DNA from: Pleurotus djamor
Lineage: Eukaryota; Basidiomycota; Agaricomycetes; Agaricales; Pleurotaceae
Assembly: GCA_029747585.1 (NCBI GenBank)
Contig: JAPEVF010000203.1
Coordinates: forward strand, 1-64,000
Reading direction: 5' to 3'
Length of the DNA stretch: 64,000 nucleotides
The notes under the pieces: model-generated
The model's input: the letters and a program-made list of their open reading frames with translations, nothing else
Database searches by the model: none
Told to the model about the DNA's origin: nothing
Shown here: positions 12,674 through 23,270 of the stretch, piece by piece
Layout of the letters: the number at the start of each line of letters is the position of its first letter
Position numbering within the stretch: the first letter of the stretch is position 1
Program-made: the position numbers and the translations under genes

Positions 12674-13651
12674 ATGTCCTTGGCCAAATTAACCTCGATA
12701 TCGACNCAAACGCTCTCTCTGCTTNTGGAGCGTCAGCGGATGCAGACGTTCCCTGCTTTCCTTGCGTCTAATGGCAACACGAACAATGNGAATGCGAANG
12801 ATCCATCGCAGCTGCACCTCCCACAAATTCGGAAGAATATGGCGCTGTTGAAGAGTGGTATACTGGNTATGGAGGCTAAGGAAGGTGGCAGGAATGAGGC
12901 GTTGCAGCTGCTGAGGAATCAGTACGAGAGGATGAGGGGAATGTTGGGAAGTGGTGTAGAGGGTGTCGAACCGTTAGTCGTTTTCTTGAACTTCCTTCCC
13001 TTGCTATTTGCATCCTACAGCTTCGATTCATTTGCATTTGAAGCTGGGATTTGTACTGACNACTTTTTTGGTTGGTATGTTAGGTTGGAGTTTCCTAAGA
13101 AAGAGGAAGGGCCATCCACTTCTACTCCATTGATCCCACCTCCACNTCCGTCGAAAGAACCCGCGCTTACGAACTATGCACCATACACGGACGACCCAGA
13201 AGCTGGTCCTGATCCTGGTATTATGCTGCAGACCCAGCGGGAAATGATGGAAGGTTCGTTCGATAATCATACCCCTACGCAGCTTGTCTTCTCTAACTGA
13301 CCTCTCCGTGCCGCCGCCCGTTAACAGAACAAGATGAACACCTTGATCGGCTCTCCCACTCGATAGGCCGGCAACACCATATATCATTACAAATCAATGA
13401 AGAACTCGATGTGCATACGGGTTTGCTGCAGGAGCTGGATACGGAACTGGATAATACGGAGAATCGACTGAGTGGTGCTCGGAGGCGGTTGGATAGAGTG
13501 GCGAAGGGTGCTAAGGAAAACGGTATGGCCATCATCCAGATATCAGCAAGCTACTTGTTCACTGACCATTCGTGCTTTCATAGGCTCTGCGTTGACGATT
13601 GGGTTGCTGATACTCATCTTGCTACTCTTAATTATTATCTTCAAGACATAG
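12674..13651 (+). CDS. Qc-SNARE, syntaxin-8 / Syn8-like
   Basis: This encodes a tail-anchored SNARE that probably acts in endosomal or vacuolar membrane fusion. The N-terminal half is a helical domain. A SNARE heptad region follows, starting near EEQDEHLDRLSHSIGRQ and continuing through LQELDTELDNTENRLSGARR, with a Q at the zero layer expected within it. The protein ends in a hydrophobic anchor (LTIGLLILLLLIIIFKT). At least four exons are needed: the first ends at 12972, later introns fall before LEFPKK, before EQDEH and before the anchor, and the stop lies at 13649-13651. Syntaxin-8 and Syn8 have the same order of helical domain, SNARE motif and anchor. Several N bases fall in the first exons. 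It converges with the amidotransferase gene 140 bp away. Confidence 0.87.
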
Positions 13652-13791
13652 GTGGTATATCACCGCGTTCTCCGTTCTTTTTTGTTGCATCTCTATCCTT
13701 ATACCCATCATCCCTCGCTCTGCATCATCGGCATTTGTTATTCTATACGGATTCTACGTAGTAAGCATATTGCTATATATCTTCTTTCTGT

Positions 13792-14804
13792 TCAATTCTT
13801 CCGCTCCTCGACTCCCAGTATTTTCCAAAGAGCCTGTCCGATAATACTGACACCGTCGTTTCGCCAATCTGCCCTGCGTTGGACGTCTTCCGCCAGCTCG
13901 GCACTGATGACGCCTGATGCTGCACGGGCTTGGACGACCAGAGAAACGATGGACTTGGTAAACTCGGGATGGCCTTGAAGCGTGATCATTTGGACATCGG
14001 TGATAGGAGCAGGTGTCGATGCATCTTTGGTGGTGGAGAACCGAACCATGCCTTGGTTGTGTGCTACAGGAGTCGATCCAAGGAGTTCGAAACCAGGTGG
14101 GACGTATGGGACGTGGTCTCTGTGCATTTGTTGAATGTTCTGAAAGTATAAATGAGCGATTTTGCACCTGCGGTGGGAGAGAGGGGGTATACGTACGAGG
14201 GTATCAACGCCGAATATCTCTTTGCCAACTGGTGTCAAGTCTACTGGTGTGATCCCAACTTCCCATTTGCCACCGTTGGGCACGCATTCTCCGCCGAATG
14301 CCCTAGCGACGATCTGGTGCCCGAAGCAAATTCCTGTTGAGCATCATTTCGAGTAGGATGACGTGGGCCGAGAAAGAAGGCAGCATCGTCAGTACGCCGG
14401 TTCATACAGCAACTTGAAGTACGTACCGAATATCTTTGCGTTTGGACGCTTGGAAGGGAGGGATGCAACGTATGCGACAAGTTTATTGATCCATTCGATA
14501 TCTTCGTAAGCTGACGCTGCTGTATATAGCAATATTGATATCAGCACGAGTATACGGCTACAATTACTGGGCATTGAAACGCACCCGAGCCAGTTATCAG
14601 GAAAGCGTCATAGGGCTTGTCGTCGTCCGGGTACTCTTGCTTGGTGACGTAGTACGGGTCAAGTGTGTAATAGAAGTCATTGTTCGAGGGAAGGGTTAGG
14701 GATGATTTGAGAAGGGTCGCAAAAATTGGGTGATAGTCACCGTGTTCGGCGACGACGGCTGGGATGGGAGTGTCGCATATGAGGAGGGCGATCGCCTTGG
14801 CCAT
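13792..14804 (-). CDS. Class I glutamine amidotransferase-like protein
   Basis: This belongs to the stand-alone class I glutamine amidotransferase family (GMP-synthase-like domain, as in yeast YLR126C). Visible landmarks are the N-terminal strand IALLICDTPIPAV, the oxyanion segment AFLITGSG, the nucleophile elbow GICFGHQIVARAFGGE with the catalytic Cys, and GHPEF with the catalytic His. At least four exons are needed; one intron separates KIFG from ICFGHQ. No synthetase domain is attached, so the physiological acceptor is unknown. I start at 14804 (MAKAIALL); 14822 is an in-frame alternative. A tRNA-Gly gene on the same strand ends only about 30 bases upstream, leaving almost no room for a separate promoter. 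Confidence 0.87.
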
Positions 14805-14836
14805 TTCGAATGGTGTGAGCAAAAATCTGGCGAAAA

Positions 14837-14916
14837 TGCATCAAGCGAGAATCGAACTCGCGGCGGGTCGAGTCAGCTGGTGGCAACGACCCAGGTTACC
14901 ACTACCCCATTGATGC
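14837..14916 (-). tRNA. tRNA-Gly (GCC) with 9-nt intron, copy 1
   Basis: Read on the minus strand this folds as a complete tRNA. The acceptor arms GCATCAA and TTGATGC pair fully, the D-arm is GGGT/ACCT, the anticodon stem is GGTCG/CGACC and the T-arm is GCGAG/CTCGC around TTCGATT. The anticodon loop gives GCC (glycine) with a 9-base intron one base 3' of the anticodon, the canonical nuclear position. The mature body is 71 nt including discriminator A, and CCA is not encoded. Runs of T immediately downstream (14833-14836 and 14821-14825 as A on the plus strand) fit a Pol III terminator. A copy with identical mature sequence lies at 63060-63138. Confidence 0.9.
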
Positions 14917-15707
14917 GATAAGACGGAAAGAGATTTTGTCCTACGAGTAAGCAGTCAGATACTTGTGAGATTCGAGGCCTAGGATGGCCTACGCGACAAC
15001 CGACCAGTCCAGAATCTAGAGTACCGTCGTTCCCATCCACGACGACTAAGATGAAAGTTTCTTGAGAAAATTTCCTCATGCTCTGTGTCATGATGAAAGT
15101 GCGAGATGGTTGCCTCTTGCTAAGCGTAGATGCTGGCTACTTTGGAGGCCTGCATGTGCAGAAATGTCACTAGCCTTTCTCTTAAGCACGCTTCCACAGT
15201 AAGGGTGTTGCATACGAGACGGTCGCCTGCGACTAGGCATTGATAACCCTATGAATGAAATTATACAGTGAAATTATCAAACTGGAATTGATAGAAATGA
15301 GCGACATTGCGGGAAGCTAGGGCTGTACGAACTTGAGAAATTCCTTCCCANAAAATTTCCGTAGCTTTTCAGCAGGTCTCCTCGGGGCGGGGGAGGGGAG
15401 GGAGAGAACGTACTCGAGCAGGATGAGGAAGAGAAACAAGCTTCCTGACGCGTCGCGTGGGCCACCTGAGATAGGGGATAGGAGGTCTTAGTTCAGGGTA
15501 CTCCTATTTCGAACTGTGATCGACGAAATCCTAATCCTAGTCTCGTCTCGAACTAGTACTTGAAGTGACCCTCTAACGTCACTCAGAAAGTGAATAAACT
15601 CCATTGTATCCCACTTTGTATTTATACAATATTGTAAAGGGTGCTTTATTCTAACATACAAACGCTCATACGCTTCAACAAGCATGATAAGTTTGCGGCG
15701 TCCATGC
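14917..15707. other. Spacer with G-rich tract
   Basis: No gene is supported. The stretch contains a G-quadruplex-type sequence at 15384-15402, described separately, and one N at 15351. Confidence 0.5.
15384..15402 (+). other. Potential G-quadruplex motif
   Basis: Four runs of G (4, 5, 4 and 3 bases) are separated by single-base loops, which satisfies the standard intramolecular quadruplex pattern. It lies about 320 bases beyond the 3' end of the paralogue A gene. Function is unknown. Confidence 0.55.
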
Positions 15708-16390
15708 TCAGTAAAAGACACGGAAGATACCCAATGCTACTCCCGCCGCTAGAAGCAGCGAAAGTAGCCACGTTGACCCAGCACTGGGAGATGTCGCCGC
15801 ATTATCAACGGTCAGAGTAAACACAGGCCCGACCGTGCCGGTAAAAGTCAGCATGGGTGAACCATTTATCTCAAGAACACATGTGCCTTGAACGCGTTCT
15901 TCTCCCCAAGAGCATGCCTCGACTTCCGTCTGAGCCGTAGCGAAGGTGCTTGTGTGTGACGGTCCGACCTCTATACCGTCGCCCACAGCAGAGAAGACCA
16001 GTTGCGTGGGACCTGCAAGGTATGTGGCTAATTGACTTTGATCAGTAAAGTATATATTAGAATATTTAGAAGCGTGTTGCGTCCAACGTACCATGGAATG
16101 TACGAGCAGGTAATGGGAAAGGAGATCCGCCACTCTCAATGCTGACAACAGCGCCGAAAGTAGCTATACCATCGCTCCCAGTTCCAAGGGGTGCAAGTGA
16201 GACACTTGCCGATGCTTGCGAGATCTGAGGTGAGGCTAATCGTGTACTTGTGAGACGGACTCCGGTGATGATGATCTCTTCCGAAACGACTAATATAAGA
16301 TAACCAATTGAGTTGGCTGGTACAAGAACGAAGCTGGAAAGCGTACGCACCAAGCAGGCCAAGGCTCAGAAAAAGGAACAGTGCGAGCAT
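15708..16390 (-). CDS. CSWGEER-family membrane-anchored secreted protein, paralogue A
   Basis: This is one of five local paralogues of a family I do not recognise. Exons are 16390-16351, 16289-16092 and 16027-15708, giving 185 residues. The product has a signal peptide (MLALFLFLSLGLL), a short beta-rich, Ser/Thr-rich ectodomain, the family block CSWGEERVQGTC, then GTVGPVFTLTVDNAA, and a C-terminal hydrophobic helix ending GIFRVFY. The two cysteines flanking SWGEERVQGT are the only ones in the ectodomain and probably form a small disulfide loop. A type I topology with the family domain outside the cell is inferred. The ectodomain start SEEIIITGV resembles paralogues B and D, while its PARTFH end resembles C and E. 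Confidence 0.82.
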
Positions 16391-16891
16391 TTTTCTGAGT
16401 ACTTCGGAGACGCAAGAAAGAACCTCAAATGATCCTAGCTTTATCTGGGAAATAGTGATCCGTAACACAAGGAAGTGAGGTGATGAATATTACTGACCCC
16501 GGCGAAGATTCTCCCACAGGCGCATGGACAGAGCGGGGTCGCGGGGGTCGCGGGGGCCTCAGGTCGTTGTTTCCTTCAAGAAACTTTCCACAATCATCAA
16601 TACCTGATGGAGATGGCTTCTGGGGGTATGGGTACTTCGCACCGACCTCCTACAGATAACTGAGTCTAAGAGGTCTCTTTGGAGTTGATCGGGTGATAAT
16701 CGGGGCGTTCTTATTTTGAAGTTCGTGCTAGAGAAGGTCTGTTTGGATCGGGGCCTCGGATAGATCTTTTATTGGCGCTGAATAGGATGCATTAGAATCC
16801 ATCATTAGCATTGTCGCCCGCTTGAACGTTTACGCCTGGAAACGCAAGAGAAACTAGCTTTTCATCAGGCGATTACGAGATGCGACAGCCT
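16391..16891. other. Spacer between paralogues A and B
   Basis: This holds upstream sequence of A and downstream sequence of B. A short G-rich direct repeat (three runs of G in cgcggggg units) lies near 16535-16557. No gene is supported. Confidence 0.45.
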
Positions 16892-17576
16892 TCAAACGAA
16901 GAGGCGGAAGATACCCAGTGTAGCTCCTAGTACTACTAGCAAGTAAAAAGACCAACTCGGTCTGGCGTTGATAGATCGAGCCCCACTATCAACGGTCAGA
17001 GTGAACACTGGCCCAACCGTACCATAGAATGTCACCTCCGGCGTGCCGTTGACTTCATATACGCAAGTTCCTTGGATACGTTCTTCTCCCCATGAGCATG
17101 CTTGTCCTCCCGTCTCGGTGGCGTAAGTGCTCGTGTGTGACTCTCTGATCTCTACGCCGTAGCCCATCGCAGAGAAGACAAGCTGTGTACTACCTGCGAA
17201 GTATGTGGCTAGCACACCATTGTATCGTTTTCAGAAAAATGTCTCCGAGCTGATCACAGTGTGGGATATACCTTGAAGTGTATGGCCGGGATATGTGAAC
17301 GGAGAGGTCATACTCGCGAAGCTGTAAAGTGCGGCGAATGTAACTGTGCCATCGCTTCCAGCTCCAAGATATGAAAGCGAGACGTTGGGAACGGGAATCG
17401 GAGGTGGGTGGGTTATTGTGGGCGTAGGCGATATGGTGATATGCACCCCAGTGATGGTAATCTCCTCAGATAGGGCTAAATAATAGAAGATGATAGGTAG
17501 TGGTACAATGGTGGTCGACTCGTCAGTAACACTCACTAAGCAAAGCAAAACTCAGCAAAGAGAATATTTTGAGCAT
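16892..17576 (-). CDS. CSWGEER-family protein, paralogue B
   Basis: This is the second family member, in tandem with A. It starts at 17576 (MLKIFSLLSFALL) and its three exons follow the same structure as A: a short signal-peptide exon, a central exon and a long last exon. The ectodomain opens LSEEITITGV and contains LGAGSDGTVTFAALYSFAS, very close to paralogue D on the other side of the DUF2264 gene. The block ACSWGEERIQGTC, then GTVGPVFTLTVDSG, and the terminal helix ending GIFRLFV are conserved. Function is unknown; the conserved signal peptide and C-terminal helix argue for a cell-surface role. Confidence 0.82.
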
Positions 17577-19335
17577 TTTATCGATGTCGTTTGGGACGCG
17601 ACGGATGAAATACGGTCATCCTTGCTTTATCTACAGAATAGTGATCCGCTATCCAAGGAGGTAGAGTGAAGGAAAGGACTAACCTGGCAGAAGTCTCTCA
17701 CAGATGCGGTAGTCAGTGATGAGAGGTTGTCCTTGTGATGATCGAGGAAATGTCCTTGATGATAAGGCCCTCAAGCTCTTCACCCAAGCCAGTCATACCG
17801 GTCATAGAGCCATGAGTTTATAGAGGACGACCCATCAGTGATGGAAGGTTTGCTGGTCATTAAGAATGTGCCAAGGTTGATAATGAACCTTAAGCAATCG
17901 AAGGTATATTTTCAATGGCACGTTCCTTAGTACTTGGGGTCTTGTCTGGATAGAAAGATCGTTCTTCTTCATGTGTGATCAGAAGCATACGTTCGTCCTG
18001 AGTCTGATTCTCTGAAGCGGAATGGAGACTCGAGACATAATTCTCGACCAGGGCAAGCTCGACAAAAATTGGATACCGTCCCAAGATCCATACTCAAGTA
18101 GAATGTACGGGAATTCGACCAAAGGTTTTGAGTGATGTCCATCGGTCAGGCTTTCAGCTTCAGGCCTGAGTAAGATTGACGGATTTCGACAGGAAACCCC
18201 AGTGGACCTTTCAGATTTCGGCGTCATAGAAATGTAGACCATATTTGCATAGTATGCCGTTGCCTCATTTCAAGAGTTAAAGTTCGTGGTGGTATTCAGA
18301 TGTTGTCTGCCCCTCAGTGGGAGCATCGGTGGAAGAAAAGGTCAAAAGTTGAACGTTTGAACGTTGAGGACGAATCGGAGTCCAATTTCCAAGCTCCGCA
18401 AATTTTGAGTCCCGGCGTCTGTCCACATCGTCCTCACCTACAGCCTCTTCATGGACGCGTTTTACACTGACCAGCACTTAGGGGACCGTGGATTCAACGG
18501 TGCGTAACTTGAAATTGGCTCGAAGATCTGGTGTTCTTTCGTTGTCCTTACTCTATCTCTTGGTCTGTAGAACGCATCTTTGTTGCATTCGATCGCGCCA
18601 ACCTCGCCTGCTCTTCACACGTCGATCTCGAGGTTCTCACCTAAGGATACTACCTGCTGGACGGCTCTAATCACGCTTTCGACCATGTATATCAGCCCCT
18701 TTCCCCGACTAGCTTGGAAAATGAGCTACAAACCATACTCCTTCAGGCACTCTAGTGACACGTACTTATTCCGCACCAGCTAGCAAGTATCCTTGATCTA
18801 TGAGCTCAGATTCAGAGCCCTGTCAATTCATTCCCCCCAAAACGCGGTTCGGCGGTCAAAACCAAGACAGCTAGTCCTCGTCAGCTCTCGCCATCCACCC
18901 GAAACTAGATCAAGCCCCCCAAATTATCAGGGAAGACTGATTTTGGAATCTTTCATTCCCTTCAACTTCCTGTACACTCGTCAACGGTCCCGAAGATACT
19001 CAACGGCTGAAATATGGATGTGGTCGAGAACAAGTAATGATGAAGAACTACACATCGTCCGCTCATCCCTGAGGGGCGGTACAGGCTTGGTTGCTACGCA
19101 GACTCTGTCACATCAATCCTCGATTTCTCTAGACAGAGCGAGCTCTAGTTGACGGCACCTGCCACCGTTTTCTCTGTCTGCTCTGACCGCTCCGCCTCGG
19201 GCCGGATGACCGGGCCGTCTATTCAGCCTCTTTCCTTCTAATTATCGCCGATGATTGTCCTCAGAATGCAACCCACGCCCCTCCATCTTCTGCTTACCAG
19301 CACAGGGAGTGCGATCTCTCCCTCCAACCACGGCC
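17577..19335. other. Spacer with degraded GNAT sequence
   Basis: Apart from the GNAT remnant at 17890-18084 this stretch has no supported gene. Frames at 18488-19152 show no family resemblance. The right end is the upstream region of the DUF2264 gene. Confidence 0.45.
17890..18084 (-). pseudogene. Remnant of GNAT acetyltransferase gene
   Basis: The minus-strand frame contains a segment of about 36 residues, including LALVENYVSSLHSASENQ and ERMLLITHEEERSFY, that aligns without gaps to the core of the intact GNAT at 25687-26961. The acetyl-CoA binding loop (RRKGVG in the intact gene), the N-terminal exons and the Mss4-like tail are absent around it. The frame ends shortly after the match. I read it as a decayed copy that accompanied the inverted duplication of the paralogue cluster. 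Confidence 0.65.
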
Positions 19336-21520
19336 ATGGCTTCCCTCAACCTGTTCACCCCGGCAACCCCTTTCGTCGGGAATCCGCTGCAGACTAAGGA
19401 AGAAGTCGCAGATTTCTTGAAGCAACTCCTGAAAGCTCTTGGGCCACATACTTCGCCTGGAGGTGCTAGAATACATCTAGGATTCACAGGAACTCATTTC
19501 GATGATATCGCTGCCCAGCTTGAGGGGTTTGCTCGGCCACTCTGGGGACTAGCCTCGCTTCTTGCTGGAGGCGGATCATACAAGTCCGGTAAGTTATTCT
19601 AGTTAATCTTATACANGATTTTTTGATATCTAAACACTGATATGTGTGTTTTTATCAGGGGATCATGCTTCAGAAACTTGGGCCACCGGTCTTGCGAATG
19701 GTACTAATCCTGATCACGCCGAATTCTGGGGTAACATGCGGAACAAGGATCAGAGAATGGTTGAATGCTCTCCGATTGGCTTTGCACTCGCTGTCGCCCC
19801 AGAGACGTTTTGGAATCCCCTTTCGGATGAGTCCAAACGGTGCATCGAAGAATGGCTTGGTGGCATGAACGACAAGGAAATGCCAAATACTAATTGGTTA
19901 TGGTTCCGTGTACGTCGTTTTAGCGTCAGAAGGAATCGATTACCGACCTGACTGTGGTCATTGCAGGTGTTTGCGAACTTAGGACTCAAGAAAGCTGGTT
20001 CTACGCGCTTCGATGCTGCGAGGATGAAAGCTGACTTGGACCATCTCGATACGTTCTATCTCTCCGGCGGCTGGTCGCGAGATGGTCCCCCAGGAGTTGT
20101 CCAACTCGATTACTATTCGTCTTCCTTCGCTATCCAATTCGCGCAGCTTGTATACTCGAAGCTTGCCAGAGAAGACGATCCAGAACGCAGTGCCGAGTAC
20201 CAGCGACGTGCACAACAGTTTGCATTGGACTTCGTACACTACTTTGATGCGCAAGGTGTGTGGGTTCTGCTGACTGATCCTCCAAAAATATCTAAACCAC
20301 ACTCTCAGGACGTGCCATTCCCTTCGGTCGCAGTATGACATACAGATTTGCCATGGCTTCCTTTTGGGGTGCTTTGGCTTACGCAGACGTTCCTCTTCCC
20401 GCACCTCTCACCCCTGGAGTCCTCAAAGGTCTCCTCCTTCGCAATATCCGCTACTGGGCTCACACCCAACCCGGTTCTTTCGCCCAAGATAATACATTCA
20501 CCATCGGCTTCTGCTACCCTAATCATAATATCACTGAAAACTACAACTCCCCCGGTTCTCCGTACTGGGCTTGCAAAGCCTTCATTGTGCTTGCTCTCCC
20601 TTCCGATCACGCATTCTGGACAAGCGCGGAAGAGGAGTTCCCTAGCAGTTTGGTTGGGACTGTCAAGGCGCTGAATGAGCCGTTACACATCGCGAGTAAC
20701 GTTGGAGGACATACATTTATCCTTTCAAGTGGACAACAATGCTCCTACTTCGTCAAGCAGAGTGCTGCGAAGTATGGCAAATACGCGTATTCATCGGCGT
20801 TCGGGTATAGCGTCCCGGTTGGAAGTCTGACGCTCGAAGAACTCGGCGGAGACAACACACTCGCCCTCAGTGACGATAACGGCGAAGTCTGGAAATGTCG
20901 TCGGAAGACGAAAGAAGCGCGAATTGAATATGCGGAACCTGCGACTAGGACTGGGAAGTTCTGGTTGAGGAGTATGTGGTATCCATGGCCCGATGTTCAG
21001 GTCGAGACGTGGTTAGTCCCGCCTGAACCGAACGTCTCGCCTCTCTGGCATGTTAGGCTTCATAGGATTCGGACGGGGAGGAAGTTGTGGAGTGCTGAAG
21101 GAGGTTTCGCGATTTATGGACAAGGGAAGAACGCTCGTGCGCTCGAACCTGTTCAAGCTGAAGGAGAAGGCGAATATGGAACCATGGAGAAAGGGTCTGA
21201 AGTCTGGGTTTCCAGTCGTGCTGGTGTCTCTGGGTTCGCAGATATTCCCCTTCCTCNTGGGGGATAACTTGGCTGTGCAGAGAGAGGCGAAAGCGCTCAG
21301 GACGGATGCTAATACGAATCTGATGGTACCGAGAGCTGTTGCCCCGACTATGTTTGCGGAGATTGAGTCTGGAGATAGGGATGTGTGGTTTTCTGGTGCG
21401 GTGTTTGCGTGTCCTAGCGAGGGTGTTGGTGAATCCCAGGAGGGGGGTGCGCCGAAGGGATGGTTAAATGAGTGGCAGAAGAGACCAAGCGTGCCAACTG
21501 AACTAATCTCAAAGATTTAG
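19336..21520 (+). CDS. DUF2264 domain protein
   Basis: The deduced protein spans the full DUF2264 family: [10 protein letters not shown], the [16 protein letters not shown] motif, [13 protein letters not shown] and [20 protein letters not shown] blocks, [20 protein letters not shown], then a large exon with [16 protein letters not shown] and [20 protein letters not shown]. The fold is expected to be an (alpha/alpha)-type barrel, and the family has been linked to glycoside hydrolase activity; I am not certain of the substrate. No signal peptide is evident. The reading frame breaks near 21257 at a single N followed by a G run; removing the N restores the frame through to ELISKI at 21520. Introns occur after about 19588 and near 19910 and 20255. 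It sits at the centre of the mirrored paralogue cluster. Confidence 0.85.
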
Positions 21521-22043
21521 GTGTACTCTACTCTATGGAGGCAATATACTTAGCGATACCCAGGCCTTGAACCAGGCCTGGCAAGCTGTCCCTTCGTCTT
21601 CAATCCTTTCGGCCTGGAAATCCGTTCCATCACTTGGGCCAGCCCTCTATATACCATATGGGCGCTCGGAAAAACAGAAATTCTCCGAAGCAGTCAGGAA
21701 GCAGTTGAGCTGTTTTCTCAGTTTCTGTCTTTTATGCTTGATTTCCTTTTCGCCCAACGCCAGCGTACGACGCACATGACGAGATATCCAAAGCTTACTC
21801 TCTGAGTCTTCAAGCTTCAAGCTTAAAGTAAGTGCCGTGGGCTCGTCCATCGAACGTGCGGTTGTAGTCACAGTTACAACGAGCTGCTGACTCAGTGGCA
21901 GTGCAATGGCTGTGAAAACCTTTAGGCGGCATCAGTACAATACCCTGGATTGATTTTTCAGGTTCACCGATTATATAAATTCGAACTTGGACTCTGATGG
22001 TTACTTCACTTCCGCCTTCGTTGTTCGTCGTCGAAGTTTCGTC
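21521..22043. other. Upstream region of paralogue C
   Basis: No gene is supported. The last 200 bases share features with the region upstream of paralogue E, including a TATA box and a similar CGTCGTCG-containing leader. Confidence 0.5.
21972..21978 (+). promoter_or_regulatory. TATA box of paralogue C
   Basis: TATATAA lies 66 bases before the start codon of paralogue C. The corresponding TATATAA of paralogue E lies 79 bases before its start, so the element is conserved between copies. Confidence 0.55.
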
Positions 22044-22759
22044 ATGCTCGCAGCTCTTTTGGTTCTCAGTTCCGCGCTTCTCAGTGGCAAGTTGTCTGGC
22101 TTTGTTTGGAGGACGGACTCGTACTGACACGATACCTGTCCAGTGTTGGCTGATGAGGTCACGATCTTTGGCGTGATTGGGACGCAGACCGAGTCCCCTG
22201 TTGCAACATATTTCAACCCCAGCCCAAGTATTTCGCTTTCGCCTGTTGGGACCGGAAGCGATGGGATAGCCACCTACGACGCCTTCTATAGCTTCGATAG
22301 CGCCGTTGAGACCTTCGCAGACTCTGCTATCTCACCCCTGGTCATCCCTGCGCGTACATATCACGGTAAGTTCGATGTCCTACTGTATTCGCTGAGCTAT
22401 GGTTCTGATCGAACGGATGGGTTCAATTGTTTTTAGCAACTTACCTTGTGGCAAGTACACAACTGGTTATATCAGGAGCGGGCCAACCTTTGGAGATCGG
22501 GCCTTCGTATACACGCACCTCCGATGCGTTCCAAACGGAGGTACAGGCTTGCTCATGGGGAGAGGAACGCGTTCAAGGAACCTGTGTCCTTGCGATTGAC
22601 GGGCAGCCTATGCTCACTATCACTGGAACGGTTGCACCCGTGTTCACCTTAACTGTCGATAACGCAGCAACACCCATTCAGACTCGACATGGATGGACGG
22701 CAACCCTGCTGCTACTTACATCGGGACTTATGCTGGGTATAGCCCGACTCTTTATATGA
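22044..22759 (+). CDS. CSWGEER-family protein, paralogue C
   Basis: This is the third family member and the first on the plus strand. The signal peptide is MLAALLVLSSALLS. Comparison with paralogue E places the first intron between AGTG and TG, so its donor is GCAAGT rather than GT, a GC-AG intron. The ectodomain opens DEVTIFGVIGTQTE and carries SISLSPVGTGSDGIATYDAF and PARTYH, then CSWGEERVQGTC, GTVAPVFTLTVDNAATPIQT, and the terminal helix ending GIARLFI. C and E form the closest pair. Three exons are used, as in all copies. Function is unknown. Confidence 0.82.
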
Positions 22760-23270
22760 GCCGGTGATCACTCGGTAGTAAAAGAGAAGAAGTTGAAGTT
22801 GATTATATGTTGGAAAATCCGAAGTGCATGCTCGGTAGGAGTCAGTGGTACAAGGGGCCCTCATGCCTCAGGGCAATCTCTGGACGAGCTTATGTCCTAT
22901 CTCTTCCCGATGCTTCAGCGTGGAGAAGCCTATCAGCTTTCATTTGAACTCAGACCTACTCTAACTTGTCTTGGCACATCCTCAATGCCCAGGATCAATT
23001 TTCATGATTGGTCCTACCTCATCAGTCATTGATTATCTCGGCAAAAAAAGGTCGATGCCTCTGAGCTCGTCAGCTGCAGCCTCCAGACTGCCGGATACAG
23101 GTTTATTGGCCAATCACCAAGGTTTTAGAAGTGTTCATGTGGGAGACCTGTGCTGGGTTCGTTCAATGGATCACCTCACCTCCTTGTGTCGCGGACTGGT
23201 GGTCTGCAGATAAAGCGGCAGGTCAGATTGAGGTCAGATCAAGTTTATTTCGCTTGTAGCTCATTCAGAA
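22760..23270. other. Spacer between paralogues C and D
   Basis: Short frames only; no recognisable gene. The right end is the upstream region of paralogue D. Confidence 0.45.

Noticed and set aside
14873..15091. A small frame ending INGVVVTWVVATS, also seen near 62930-63286
   Set aside because: The shared peptide is simply the translated tRNA-Gly gene in both places.
16530..16560. G-rich repeat as a second quadruplex
   Set aside because: Only three clear G runs are present with four-base loops; a fourth run is missing.
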